Shown here in pieces: positions 22,890 through 33,989 of a DNA stretch of 64,000 bases. The notes below the pieces were generated by a model that saw only the letters and a list, made by a program, of their open reading frames with translations, did no database searches and was not told where the DNA came from. Made by a program: the position numbers and the translations under genes. Location: contig VTPC01008766.1 of assembly GCA_011009095.1 (NCBI GenBank), positions 1 through 64,000 on the forward strand. Direction: 5' to 3'. The stretch is from Ignelater luminosus (lineage: Eukaryota > Arthropoda > Insecta > Coleoptera > Elateridae). How positions within the stretch are numbered: the first letter of the stretch is position 1; each line of letters starts with the position of its first letter.

Positions 22890-24160
22890 GTTGTAGTAAA
22901 GGGCTGGAACGGCAGGGTATGTCCAAGCTTCACGTACCGGTCCAGGCATAATCTCCAAGCACTTCTACTTATAAAATATTTAGTCCTAGATCCTTTGAGA
23001 GAACAGCTTCAATCACTTCGATTTTAGAATGCCGAGTGGCGATGGTCAAGTCGTCGCCATAACCAAACTTGCAAGCAGATGTAGCTGGGGTATTGAAAAT
23101 GTACAAATTGAACAATAGCGGGGCGAGCACTGATCCTTGGAGGAAACCGTTGTTAAGTAACTTAGATTTACTCAGACCGTAAAGTGCAGTGGTTTGGAAT
23201 ATTTTGTTAGTGAGCATGTTATTTCGTAAATGAGTAAGTTTCTTACAGCCTTTGCAAATTGACCCCTTTCTAGACAGTGTCAACTACAGCTCTTATCTTA
23301 AGTTTTTGTTTGTAACCTGTCTCCATAAATGTCGTTAGTGCTAGCTAGCACTTGATCCTCGCAGCTACGATTTGGTCGAAATCCTGCTTGTTCTTCAGTT
23401 GTATATTAGGCGTTCGAAAAGCTTAGAGGTAACGCTAAGAAGAGCAATTGGCCTATAACTCTCTAATCGGTCTTCCGGCTTGCCAGATTTGAGCAGTGCA
23501 ATAATTTTTGTTCTTTTGAATTCTTGAGGAAGCACACCTGTTCTTAATATATCTGAGAAAAAAGAAACCACACTGTCTAACCTTGTCACCACAGTTTATG
23601 TAAGTAAGAGTACGAGGAATTCTAGATAGATTTTACTTTTTACACTTTGAAGAGCTGCATTAATTTCTTCCATAGTGACTTCCATTGTGAAGTCTTGCCT
23701 CAAAGTTGCTGATTACTTAAGTGCTCTCAGTTCTCTCTTGATCTTAGTGGAATGACTTTTACCTTTCTTGGCTCTAGAGCATGCTACTATCCGGTTAGCG
23801 ACTTGATCTTCAGTAGCTATAGGCTTAACGGGTGTGTTATGAGAATTTCTATCTAAGTTTTTAAGAAGAAACTAGGCTTTTCTGCTAGAATGCTTAAAAT
23901 TCATGCTCCTTATGGTCTCTACCCATTTAGATTTTTTAGCTTCGTTCAGGTTTTCCAGAAGAGCGTCGGCTACCTCTTCCTTGTCGTTCTTTATAGAATC
24001 TTGATATGTGAATAAATACGTCAAACTAACATTTGGCTTCCTATGGAACTGTATCAAACTGAGCATAGCAGGCTGCGCTTTTCCAATGATTCCTCGAATA
24101 CACCCCAAATATTTTTTTGGATGCTTTCGTTTACACTTGGGGTAAGTGTTCACCTCACCT
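22890..24160 (-). pseudogene. Jockey-like LINE reverse transcriptase fragment
   Basis: Minus-strand order: LNEAKKSKWVETIRSMNFKH near 23945-23890 (pre-RT linker), then FKRTKIIALLKSGKPEDRLE near 23525-23465 (RT motif 1), SYRPIALLSVTSKLFERLIY at 23460-23400 (motif 2), and NGFLQGSVLAPLLFNLYIFN near 23155-23095 (motif B). FGYGDDLTIATRHS near 23070-23030 is motif C, with the usual YADD changed to YGDD. The order and wording match Jockey/CR1-like RT. Frameshifts, stops and missing stretches between 23870 and 23600 show decay. Neither 5-prime nor 3-prime end was identified. Confidence 0.8.
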
Positions 24161-24301
24161 AGTTTGTAAAGAATAAGATTCTCAACATTTTAGTGCTAAC
24201 AGTACAAAATTAAGATTATAACAAGTCGAGAGGTTTTTAAAAACAATAACAAACCGCCAGACATATCCTCAAATATTATCATTCCCTCCACAATCCGTTC
24301 G

Positions 24302-24306
24302 ATTGC
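24302..24306. repeat. 5-bp target-site duplication of the gypsy element, left copy
   Basis: attgc, repeated at 27889-27893 directly after the other LTR. Confidence 0.85.
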
Positions 24307-24485
24307 TGTAATGTCTGAATTATGAAATTAACACACGTATTTGAGTATTGAAAAGTTTATTGATATCAACTTAATAAAAATATCATGTAGAATACATAAC
24401 ATTGTACAGAGCATCAAACTGACAACTCTGACTGATAATAATAATGATGGTTCCACGGCATCTAGTTATAGAATGAGTCATAACA
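24307..24485 (-). repeat. 3-prime LTR of the gypsy element (179 bp)
   Basis: About nine bases in ten match 27713-27888, with short indels. It is bordered inside by a purine tract (minus strand gtgggagac), a plausible polypurine tract. Confidence 0.88.
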
Positions 24486-24639
24486 GTCTCCCACGCTTAT
24501 TGAAAATATTTCTTTCTGTATTGAAATAGGTAAAATAAGTAACTAAATGATATTGAATTTAGTACTGACTAAATAAACTTTTAATAATTTTCGAAATGAA
24601 AAATTAATTATCTAGTTTAGTATATAAAGGATACATTAT

Positions 24640-25340
24640 AGTCTTGCAAGTTCCGGATAAATCTCGGATGGCTTCGGCTGGAGCTTGACCGGTGGACCCC
24701 TTGCGTGTTCATCATCCTCGTGAGAATGAATGTTACTTGGTAAAAATATTACAAACGTTACTTTCTTTTTAGATTGTGAATTGATATCGATAGTTACTCG
24801 TAGCAACTGATTTACGTGTCTCTCTAGACTTTATTCGTCGCCATCTAGTTTTGCGAAGTAGTGTAGCTTCCCGAATTCCTATATTATCGTTCTCAGCCTC
24901 CATGTTGGTTTGCCAGTGGTAGGGTACTATCTAGCTTGCACCCAGTCTCCCACGCTTAGTTGACGTACCTTGGGACATGTGCAAGCCTGAGGAGATAGTC
25001 TAGGTGGCGGTTTCGGTTTGGTTCGTATTCTTTTTTTTAAGTTCACTTCTGAAGAACACTTGCCGCATGACAAAGGTGTTGACCTGTATCGCATTAATAT
25101 TTTTTAGACTTTCCTCTGAAGAGGTAGTGTAGATTAAGACATTGCCCTTAATTTCTGTTTAAAGGTTCGTACATTCTGTTTTGCAATTCCATTAGTAGCA
25201 GGATGTCTCGGTGCAATAAATATTTGTTGAATGCCATTTGTCTGACAAAACTTAGTGAATATTTCACTTTTAAAAATTGTGGCGTTGTCCGAAACTAAGA
25301 AATGAGGCAATCCGTGAGTAGAAGACATTGTTTAAAGGTG
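24640..25340 (-). pseudogene. gypsy integrase core and C-terminal region, broken
   Basis: The minus-strand frame 25328-25134 reads HGLPHFLVSDNATIFKSEIF, with the second catalytic Asp present (SDN). The glutamate region reads NGIAKQNVRTFKQ where active enzymes have NGxAER, so the third catalytic residue is Lys. Further down, LSVGDWVQA near 24955 and ERHVNQLLRVTI near 24815 are the usual C-terminal SH3-like and RHVNQL motifs. Stops separate the pieces. Intact enzyme would join element DNA to the target. Confidence 0.8.
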
Positions 25341-25344
25341 TCGA

Positions 25345-26255
25345 ATTGTCGCTTCAGAAGTTGGTGGTTGCCTCAAGATGGCTATCTTTACCCATCTTGT
25401 TTGACGTCCACCATAACCAAAAAATAGTTATTTTCAAATGGTCTTGCATAATCTATGTGGATACGCTCAAACGTTTTCCTAGGTTCACCCATGGGTGAGT
25501 GAAGACCTTCACCGGATTAGATCTTACTGATGCACACTCTTGATAACTTTTAACTAAACATTCTATTTGTTTATCAATGTTTGTCCAGTATACATATTGT
25601 CTTGCCAGCTGCTTCATCTTTACGATCCCTACATATGTTTAATAAAGCTCTTTCAAAACAGCTTCTTGCTGAGATGTTGGTATCAGCACACGTTGGCCCT
25701 TGAAAATTATGCCTTGGTGAAGATGGTATTCCGAATCATGTTTGCCATGTAACAAAGCTTCTTTAAGTTTTGAAAGCTCTTTATCACGTTGGGTTTCTTC
25801 CGCAATCGTTTTATAATTAATTGGTTCATTTGATATTTGATAATTTATTTTACTTTCAAGTAGAGATACTTCCTTTTCAATGTCTTGTTCAACTTTGAAA
25901 ATGTTTTCGTGGATTAGAGATTTTGAAAGAAAATTTATTTGAATTTTCTCCTCCGGTTTTTTGTGTTGAATTTGATAATCGAAATTAGTAAGCTATGCTG
26001 CTTATCGCAAGAGCTTTACTGATGTCATTGCAGAAAGTTTAGAATTTTCATGCAGAATATAGGTAAGTGGGCGGTTTTCTATATAGAGAGTAAATTTCCT
26101 TCCGTGTATGTAATAGTAGAATTTTTTTAGCGAGAATACAATTGACAGGACTTCCCTATCCAGCTGACCGTAGTTCATCTCGCTTTTAGTTAGTGAGCGC
26201 GATGCAAAGGCAATTGGTTTTTTTTCTCCATTTATCGTGAGAGATAATACCGCGC
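25345..26255 (-). pseudogene. gypsy RNase H and integrase zinc region, lightly broken
   Basis: The minus strand reads INGEKKPIAFASRSLTKSEM near 26235-26180, YGQLDREVLSIVFSLKKFYY near 26175-26115 and HGRKFTLYIENRPLTYI near 26105-26055, the standard gypsy RNase H order (D in the ENRPL motif position). LARQYVYWTNIDKQIECLVK near 25605-25545 and YQECASVRS match the integrase zinc-binding end. Stops near 25985 and 25650 and small indels interrupt it. Confidence 0.75.
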
Positions 26256-26937
26256 CTACCCCATTGGGGAGGCGTCACACGGTACTGTCAGTAAATGATC
26301 TGAAGTAAAGGGTGTCAACACTCTATTGCTTGCAATCTCGTTTTTCAACCGCAGGAAAGCTATGTTACACTTTGATGACCAGTAAGATTTTTGATGTTTT
26401 TGTACAAGTAATATTAATGGATACGTGAGTGTTAAAATGTTTGGTATATATTTCAAATAATAAGTCATCAATCTTAAAAATCGTTTCACGTCTTCCTGAT
26501 TGGTTGGTCTAGGCGCATTTACAATAGCGTTGACTTTAGATGAGTGTTTTGATATTTCTGCGTTTTCAATAACATACCCTAAATATTGCGCTTTCGTATT
26601 GAAAAATTCACATTCCTCTTTGTTAAGATGAAGGTCATGGTTTGGTAATCTGTCGAGACAAACAATCAGGTTTCTAAAATATTTTTCTATGGCTTTGCCA
26701 TGAATTATGATGTTATCAAAATATGATGTTACTCCCCTAAGGTCCACCAAAATCTTGTCCATAACCAGGTAAAAATCATTTGGAGCGGTCTTAATGCCAA
26801 AAGAGAAACGATTGAAATACTAATAGCTATTTTTGTGCGTAATGGTTTGAAGAGCAAAAATATATAGAATCCTTTAGCGTTATCAAAAGGTCGTTGATTT
26901 TCGGTATAGGGTAATGAGCGTTTTGAAGTTGGGGGTT
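26256..26937 (-). pseudogene. gypsy reverse transcriptase palm and connection
   Basis: A 168-residue open frame (26762-26256) begins at MDKILVDL. It reads VTSYFDNIIIHGK where active enzymes have Y-x-D-D, so the second catalytic Asp is Asn. It continues with ECEFFNTKAQYLGYVI, RPTNQEDVKRFLRLMTYYLK and CDASPMG, typical thumb and connection motifs. Upstream, out of frame, NPQLQNAHYPIPKINDLL lies at 26937-26885. This half is in normal orientation, while the preceding N-terminal block (26938-27158) is inverted. Confidence 0.88.
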
Positions 26938-27158
26938 TTCAAGATTTCCCTCAAATTAAAAAAAATGCAAAACCCAAAGTTTTTAAAGCTAGAAAAGTCC
27001 CACATGCACTCAAAATAAAGGTAAAACGAGAACTCGAAACACTAGAAAATCAAGGGATCATTAAAAAGACTCAAGAAAGTGATTGGGCATCGCCGTTGGT
27101 CATAGTCCGGAAAGAGGGTGGATCAGTACGCCTCTATGTGGATTACAAAGTGGGGGTA
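26938..27158 (+). pseudogene. gypsy RT N-terminal block, inverted relative to the rest of the element
   Basis: On the plus strand one open stretch reads FQDFPQIKKNAKPKVFKARK, then VPHALKIKVKRELETLENQG, then SDWASPLVIVRKEGGSVRLY and VDYKVGV. This is the segment that should precede NPQLQNAHYPIP in the minus-strand RT. The block fills exactly the expected gap between protease (ending HLKI at about 27165) and RT palm (starting at 26937), but faces the other way. Its frame is open throughout, in contrast to the broken flanks. Confidence 0.85.
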
Positions 27159-27159
27159 G

Positions 27160-27480
27160 AATTTTTAAATGTCTAATCCAAGACCTACCCAATAGAGGGG
27201 AAACTGGTCTGGAACAACGTATAGAACTTCTTTAGATTTAACATTTTTATATTTAATTTCTACTTTAGCTACATCTATTGGAGCAAAAATATCAGCGGTG
27301 TACAAACGAAATCGAATGTTAGTGTTCTGAAGATTTATATTGAGATTCAATTTATCAAAATCAGATTTAGGCAAAAACGTGTGGCCAGCTCTAGAATCTA
27401 CTTCAAACTTCTGCAGCTTGTTACCACTGTTATGTAGACATAATATTTCTCTAAGTCGGAATGTGTAGATTTGTCGTTAA
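27160..27480 (-). pseudogene. gypsy aspartic protease
   Basis: The minus strand near 27400 reads KFEVDSRAGHTFLPKSDFDK, where the catalytic triad should read DSG but here is DSR. It continues KSKEVLYVVPDQFP and, in a shifted frame, LLGRSWIRHLKI, the usual LLGRpWi...L end of gypsy proteases. One frameshift lies near 27190. Confidence 0.8.
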
Positions 27481-27559
27481 TACCAACAATTTGGAGAATG
27501 TTGTATTGGTCTTGAGACATGGCATAGTCCTTTTCGACTAATTTGACTGATTTTTTCTC

Positions 27560-27710
27560 TGCCATTAACTTTGTTATGCACATTTTTCGACGTTGACCTT
27601 TTTTCGCAGAACTTACATTTTAATTTATCTGTATCCACCCTGCACTGTTTCGAATTGTGGTTATTTTGACAGCACAAGTTTTCTGCTTATTTTTTACACT
27701 TATTTTCACC
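27560..27710 (-). pseudogene. gag zinc-knuckle remnant
   Basis: The minus strand reads CCQNNHNSKQCRVDTDKLKC then KFCEK, a C-x2-C...H...C pattern as in nucleocapsid zinc knuckles, just before the protease. Only the last part of gag is left; it lies within about 10 bases of the LTR, so the leader and most of gag are deleted. Confidence 0.6.
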
Positions 27711-27712
27711 AG

Positions 27713-27888
27713 TGTAATGTCTGAATTATGAAATTAACACGCGTATTTGAGTATTGAAAAGTTCATTAATATGAACTTTAAAAAATATCATGTAGAGTAC
27801 TAACATTGTACAGAGCATCAAACTCACAGCTCTACTGAATACAATAATAATGATGTCATGGCATCGAGTTATAGATTGAGACATAACA
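27713..27888 (-). repeat. 5-prime LTR of the gypsy element (176 bp)
   Basis: Starts tgtaatgtctgaattatgaa and ends gacataaca on the plus strand; pairs with 24307-24485. Confidence 0.88.
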
Positions 27889-27893
27889 ATTGC
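27889..27893. repeat. 5-bp target-site duplication of the gypsy element, right copy
   Basis: attgc, matching 24302-24306. Confidence 0.85.
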
Positions 27894-30009
27894 CTTATAG
27901 GTTAAGTTGTTGCAACATCAACTAATTTCAAAAATTATACCTACTGAACGGGATAGATTAATATCCTCCTCAACAAACCTAAAATGTCCAATATTATAAT
28001 TTAGCTCGAATAAAGCCAGATAATACCTCACATTTATTAGTGTTTATAAAACACATTTAAACTGTCACAGTTAAAATCCTTGGCTAATTTAAATGTCAAC
28101 CGGATGCTAACTTAAATAATCAATATTGTGTTGCAACGCAAAATAATTTTTAATGTTTACTTTTTATGTACTTTAGTTTTTGTTTTTAATTGCTTACTTC
28201 ATCTTAACTTCCTAATGAGGTACAATGTGTTGGCTTAGAGAATTTTTTAAATCGCTACAGTCAAAAGTTGGTAACACCAGATCCAATATTTCTCTTGATC
28301 ATTAAGTGGTACTAAATCTCAAATGTTGCACAATTAATTTGGAAACTGTACATATACTGCAACTGCAACTAAAGTAGAAAACAAAGTTTTTTTTATTTAT
28401 GACTGTTTTATTTTAAAATATTAAATAATTCATGGAAGCAGATTAAAACAATCCATTTAGTTTTCATAGGAAGTTCTGTAGTTTTCCCTCATAAATGTAA
28501 CTTTAACTACCTTTCGTGAAATACTGCACTGTATCTATTAGATTTATAGCGGACGTGGTTGCTTGTATCACGTTATTATACAGCCATTATCATTATTTAT
28601 AACTATTTGCAGTTAAGATTATTGAGTATAAATTTTAAAAGTTTAGGTAATTTTTAAGTATAAACACTTTATTACTTATTATTTCAGTGTAATAAATATT
28701 TATTTTGCCTACTGAAACAATTGCACCTTACTATATTTCCATATATAAATTTAAATTGGCTTTTCTCTTCTAGAAATGTTTCAAGTGTTTTTTCTATTTT
28801 ACTGTTTTGGCTTACATCCAAGGGTGATTCAGGATATGTTTGAAATTTTCCGTATATTTACGTTTTTTTTTTATTTTTTTGGCCATTAAAATCCTAAAAA
28901 GAATGTGTTCCTTTTTAGTATGTGAAGAATATATTAGAGATAAACGATCTGTAAACTTACGACAGATTAACAATTTACATCAAAAGATTTCCATCCTTGT
29001 TGGGTTTATTCAGTCACATTTTTAGACATCCAGTCGCTCAGAATATCTAGTTTGATACGAATGCAGAAAAAATTAAGTTATGTGTGGAGCTCCGGCATTT
29101 TTATTTATTATACACATTTTCTTTTTTATAAAATTCCATCTTGTTAAAATGTCAAAACGTCAGCATTTTGTTTCAAACGATTTAATCTAAGATTGCATTT
29201 CCTTAAACATACAAAACGATGGGTAATTTCATTTTGTTGTCACGTAGACAAGGAAATGAAATCTCGCAAAGTATATGAAAGTTGGATAAATAACTCTTTC
29301 CTGCAAAGATGGTATTACGGGGTTAACTTTAAGTATCAGGAAATTCTACTTGCTATGCAGCGAGCTGTCACAAAAGAGAGAAGTATTTTATAAGAGCTAC
29401 TCGAATATCGGAGTCTTTAAGTTGAAAAGTCTTATAGAAATCGCTTGCCTTTGATGTTGTTCTTTCCCTAAAATGTCTTTTTGTAATCTGCTTTGACAAC
29501 TATTCAACTTCTGCCGAACATTTCATAACTCTGATTGATTTTTATATTTTTATGTTTTTTTCGTTATTGAAAGAGACTGAACGCTTTTTAGAGTTCACCT
29601 TAAATTAGATAAAGTTATTGTTAAAGGAAACTTTTTTGTTCTTCAAAAGTGCATTAAGATTTTCCACTTCATAAACCTAAAGTTGCTTCTATATAAGGTA
29701 GGTATACTCACTTTGTATTTAGGTTTGTTTTATTGAAAGAATTTGTAGGATTATCACGGTATAAGAGAAGATCCGCAATTATATGATTAAACCTTTAAGT
29801 TTTGAGAAAGTGTCCTTTCCTTAAATGCGATATTGCTTACGATACAATCTTAATAATTACTAGTTAACTGCAATTATAAAATAGTTTTGGAAAAATTATA
29901 TTTTACTTTTTCTTAAAATATTGAAATATTGACTGCAAGATTACTGAACATGTTAAAAAAAAGTATTAGTAATTAAGTTGCCCTGCACTGGTGTCCAAAC
30001 CGTTTAGTT
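27894..30009. other. AT-rich stretch, nothing recognised
   Basis: The longest frame, 29193-29393 plus (66 residues), has a mixed composition but no motif or partner. No repeat pair was seen by eye. Confidence 0.4.
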
Positions 30010-30651
30010 TTATTCGTCTATCTTTTTATTCAGCAGAGTTATTGCAAATTGTCTTCTAAGTTTTCTACTTTCTCTATTTCTGTTATTCTTGGTATTCTTC
30101 TCAAATACTGCAGTATACGATTGTACTAATTGAGGCATATATTGTTTTTTTTACTAGATAGTGAATGGTATAACTTTTTCTCCGACTACAATCTGTTATT
30201 TACTTCTTCCTACACAGTTCCATCGTGACTAATTATACTTCCCAGGTATTTATACTTAGCGATTTGTTCTATATCTTCATCACTGAGTTTGCAAGTTATT
30301 TCTTCCTCTGCATTTCAGATAAGTAATGTTTTGTTTTTTCTCCATTTATTTCTAAACAGGATTTTGTAGTCACCTTATTTCATACTCCAAGGTTATTTTC
30401 AAGGCTTTTCTTATTTTCTGTTACCAGTACGATGTCATCGGCAAACACACTCATTACCATTTTTACCAGTTGCGTATTATAGCAACTTACTCTATAATTT
30501 TTTCATTTTATTGTAATATCTAGTGTATACATACTAAAAAAGGTGGACTTAACACTCCTTCCTGTCTGAGGTTCTGCTTTATTGTAAAAGTCTCTCACAA
30601 CCTATTGTTAGGTTGGACGAATTACTGTACATGCTTTAACCATTTTGTCTA

Positions 30652-30663
30652 CTGTAATTGTAA
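30652..30663. repeat. 12-bp target-site duplication, left copy
   Basis: ctgtaattgtaa, repeated at 31362-31373. Confidence 0.8.
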
Positions 30664-31361
30664 CAGTTCCGCGTAGTGTCTGTTCGGTGCAGACGTCTGC
30701 AGTGGTCCCTCCCGCTCCTTACACAGTGGTATGCATTGGCCCGTGTCAGGCGCATCCGGCCCCGGGCGGTGCGTCTTGTTGCAGCTGCTACTGGCAACCT
30801 TCGCTATGGGGGCGAAGGCCCAGTAGTGGCGCCGGCCTTCCACTAAAAACTACAACTTCAAGTTAATTCACATACGAGGTCAATGACCTCTAGACCAATT
30901 TTTCGCCTGGACGCCACATCAGCCGCGCCTCTCCATCCAACGCCGCCGCATTACATCCACCAAGGCGTCAGGTAAACGACGCCCTTTACCAACAACAGAA
31001 ATCGCCCTTAAACGATATTTCTACAAACCACGTCCACCAAAGACCGCCCACTAACATCGACTTCAGGTACAACAATCGCCGACCAGCTCTTTATCATCGT
31101 TTGCTCCAGCCCTCGCTACCGTAAATCTACTGCGAATCGGCCCTACTTCCCTGCTCTACCACCACAGTGAGAGAATGTTGAAAAAATCAAGAAATCTACC
31201 GTTCCAAATACCAACGGCTGGCCCAGTGCCGATAACAATGAACGGTGAACACATTCTACCTCCCAAGAAATCGTCACCAACTTGGCTGAAAAAGTCTCAG
31301 GAGGGACTTGAAACGGCCTCCCGTCTCCGGCGGGATAAAATAACGTTCAGATCATCATCAT
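30664..31361 (+). mobile_element. 698-bp GC-rich retroposon-like insertion
   Basis: This block is much richer in G and C than everything around it, begins cagttccgcgtagtgtc, and ends in a short ATC run (atcatcatcat). It is flanked by the 12-bp direct repeat ctgtaattgtaa. Length of duplication and simple-repeat tail fit target-primed insertion of a non-LTR element; a CAGT start recalls I/R1-like LINEs. The only frame is 31175-31390 (plus), basic and Ser/Pro-rich, starting MLKKSRNLPFQIPTAGPVPI, perhaps the beginning of an ORF1. It lacks endonuclease and RT, so it is either a SINE-like derivative or an internally deleted copy. Confidence 0.7.
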
Positions 31362-31373
31362 CTGTAATTGTAA
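31362..31373. repeat. 12-bp target-site duplication, right copy
   Basis: ctgtaattgtaa, matching 30652-30663. Confidence 0.8.
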
Positions 31374-32830
31374 GTAATATAAAATTTTAAACTGTTGAAT
31401 GTCCTTTGCAAAACAGCAGTAAACATGTTTGTCTTTGGCTAAGGCTTTTTCTGATAGTTATTGCAGGGTAAATGATTTTCTTAATTTTTTAATTTATTTT
31501 TTATTTCCTGATAGCAAAAGTTATGTTTCGATCTCTTTCATCAGTATTTTCTTTATTTGGTTGTTTTCCTTCTATTAAAGCAGCAATGATTCAAAACATT
31601 CTTGCCAACGTTTTAAGATTTCTGTCTCATCTGTTATTACTTCTCCGTTTTCTGTTTTAATTTGCATAGGGCTAGGTTCCTTTCTTTTCTAAGGTTCTTT
31701 ATCGTTTTATAAAATAATTTGACATACTCCTTACTGTTTGCCTCCAAGGAATTTATCTCTACTAATATTTTTTTTGCCTCTAATATTGTTATCTTAGCTT
31801 TCGTTCTTTGTTCTTTATTCTATCTCATATTCTTCAGGTGTTTTGTTTCTTCGACATTCCCTCCACCGTTGCTTTCTCCTTTTAGCCTTTCTTTTCACTT
31901 ACTCTTTCCACCACAAGGTCTGCTTCTTGATAGAATTTAGTCTTCTGGTACCGCGAATTTCTTGAGCTTTATGGTTTCTAGGATCAGTCGTTTCCTTTCG
32001 AATTCATCTTTCCGTTGATTTTGGAATCTTAACCTTGTTTACATTTCTTTGTATTTGTATCCTGTAATCCTTTCTGGAATAACCTCTTTAATTTTTATTC
32101 GTTTATTTTGCTTTCTATATATCAAACCTGTTTCTAAGAGAAAGTGATTTTCACATCTCTTTTTAATTTGTCAATGCATTGTTAATTATTCCCTACTCTG
32201 GCATTAACGTCCCCAATAACAATGTTTCTTTCTCTATAGATATCTAAGGTTTCTTGTAATCTTTCCCAAAAAAATATAATTCTTCTCCGCTTTGTCATCT
32301 TATTGAATCCATAAAATATTAACAGATCTATACTTTGTTAATTTCAAATTCTACTTTTATAAGTGTTTTTGTTAGAAATTCTCAATTCTTCAGATATTTG
32401 TTACTGTTTTCATGTACCATATCCCCAACATAAGTATTTGTGCTTTTCTTAGTTTTCCTTTACCGTACAGTTTCTCCAATATTTTTACTTTTATTTCTCT
32501 TCACTTCCGTTTCTTTTAGATCAAAAATGTCTATTTCAGTGTTTTTATCTTATTTACACCGTTTGTGTGTCTAATATTCCATGTTTCTGTACACAAAGGA
32601 TTCCCTACTCGTAATGTTTTGTCTTTATATTCTCTTCCTAGATTCATAACCTTTTCCATCGCCAGGTCCTTTCTTCTTTCATTCGTTCTCTGAGCATCTA
32701 TTACTTTTTTGAACTTGTCTACGATGAGTCCCTTTTTCCATATTGTGAAACTTTTTCCCTTCTTTATCCGATACAAACTTTTCATTTTCTATTACAAGGT
32801 TTTGACGCCCTATCTTTACTTTTTTGCAGT

Positions 32831-33595
32831 AGCCATGTTTTTGGCCCCGTATAACGGCCTTTTCGTCGTTTCTGCTTTTTCAGTTTCCTTGGGTTCCACT
32901 TTATTTAAGATCAAAGCACCAAACCATTTGCCAAGACAACTTAGTAGAATGACAAAAATCCAAAGGTTAATAATGCTAAAAATAAAGAAAAGTCAAAATT
33001 TTATTATAATCAAACTCAGTTCATTAAATTGTCTAAAAAAGAAAAAGGGGAATTTGGTTAAAAATAAGAGTTAATTCATTCATCAATTGTTGAACTAGGA
33101 ATGCGGATTTTTCGATCTTCAGATACATAGTAGTTGACGGTACAGATGGTAGTTTTTGGTGGATGACAGCTACAGGAAATCCAGCATATGCATACCACTA
33201 ATAAGGCTGATTTCAGGACAATGATAGCTCTCTGCGTCCAAAACGAGCTTGGGAGTGTGGGAAAATATCCATGGTTATGTATGTATGTATGTATATATGT
33301 ATGTGCTTATATGTCTATTCATAAACTCGCTTTGTAATCATAGATATTATTATTTAAATTTACTTAAGCTAACACGATTTTTTAATTTAAACGCATTGTT
33401 TTTCAAAAAAAAAGTGATTGAGTTTCAGATTTGTTAAAAAGTCGTGTTAGGTTTGTTTTTGGGTGCAGTTCAAACATGACAATCTGATTTTCGAGGAAAT
33501 TTGAAACTCAGTCGTTTTTATTCTAAAATTAGCTCACCGATATAAAAGTATCCAGTTTAAACTTTGACTAATGAAGTTTATTTCTGAACATTGGT
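32831..33595. other. spacer with a (TATG)n microsatellite
   Basis: The plus frame 32709-33074 is antisense to the LINE start and then runs into AT-rich noise. A (TATG)n run lies at 33274-33305. Nothing else was recognised. Confidence 0.45.
33274..33305. repeat. (TATG)n microsatellite
   Basis: Tandem tatg/tata units with minor interruption. Confidence 0.85.
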
Positions 33596-33650
33596 CAGTG
33601 CCGTACCTACGGGGGAGGGTGCAGACCGCCTCGTGCCTTATCTAGCACCG
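33596..33650 (+). mobile_element. hAT-like terminal fragment
   Basis: cagtgccgtacctacggggg followed by a gcagaccgcctcgtgcc stretch resembles the termini of hAT elements starting CAGTGGCGTA and their nearby CCGCCCCGGGTGCC motif. That resemblance is from memory. No matching inverted end was found within the next kilobase, so the other end is missing or mutated. Confidence 0.4.
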
Positions 33651-33699
33651 TATATCGGGAAAATGACCCAGCTATTCGTCACATAGTATAACACACGGG

Positions 33700-33865
33700 A
33701 GAGTAGCTTTTTTAGAGGCCCGACCAGCACTACGCAGTACTGAGGAAATGATATGTAAGTGCTTATCATGCAATATCCGGCAAGGTGGTGGGAATAGCTT
33801 GCATCTACCACACAGTAGCCTGTTTAGGGCCCCGAACAGCAGTAGGCAGTACAAGAGAAATGGTG
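33700..33865. repeat. tandem repeat, two units with about 112-bp period
   Basis: The unit starting agtagcttttttagaggccc (about 33702) recurs as agtagcctgtttagggcccc (about 33815). Both run on into ...cgcagtac/ggcagtac...gaaatg. It lies just inside the hAT-like end and may be subterminal sequence of that element. Confidence 0.6.
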
Positions 33866-33989
33866 CCTACTACAGAGCTCCACCAGTAGCCCATGAGCTT
33901 CCGGCACCAATGGAATATGCACTAGAATTGCTCATCACCGACTCTTCACCAATACCTTCGACATACGGTTTAGACTACCTGCCCTGAAG

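Larger units (their letters stand above)
24307..27888 (-). mobile_element. Ty3/gypsy LTR retrotransposon, complete ends, internally rearranged
   Basis: Two direct repeats (24307-24485 and 27713-27888) start TGTAATGTCT and end CATAACA on the plus strand, so on the coding minus strand each LTR runs TGTTATG...CATTACA. A 5-bp duplication, attgc, flanks the pair. The 3.6-kb element is short for gypsy (usually 5 kb or more): most of gag and the 5-prime leader are gone, so the zinc knuckle sits almost against the 5-prime LTR. The domain order zinc knuckle, protease, RT, RNase H, integrase is standard, except that the RT N-terminal block is inverted in place. Confidence 0.92.
30010..32830 (-). mobile_element. 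non-LTR retrotransposon (RTE-like), decayed, with a later insertion
   Basis: The minus strand starts with an N-terminal LCTETWNIRHTNGVNKIKTL at 32590-32535 (endonuclease start, usually TWNVRsl). It continues with RERNIVIGDVNARVGN near 32225 (GDfNA motif) and ENGEVITDETEIL near 31645 (linker). RT motif B QNLRQEGVLSPPFFSMYTLD lies near 30580-30520 and motif C VFADDIVLVTENKKSLENNL at 30450-30390, then IAKYKYLGSIISHDGTV near 30255. The RT aspartates are intact, but stops and frameshifts abound. A 698-bp foreign segment splits it at 30664-31361. Confidence 0.75.
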
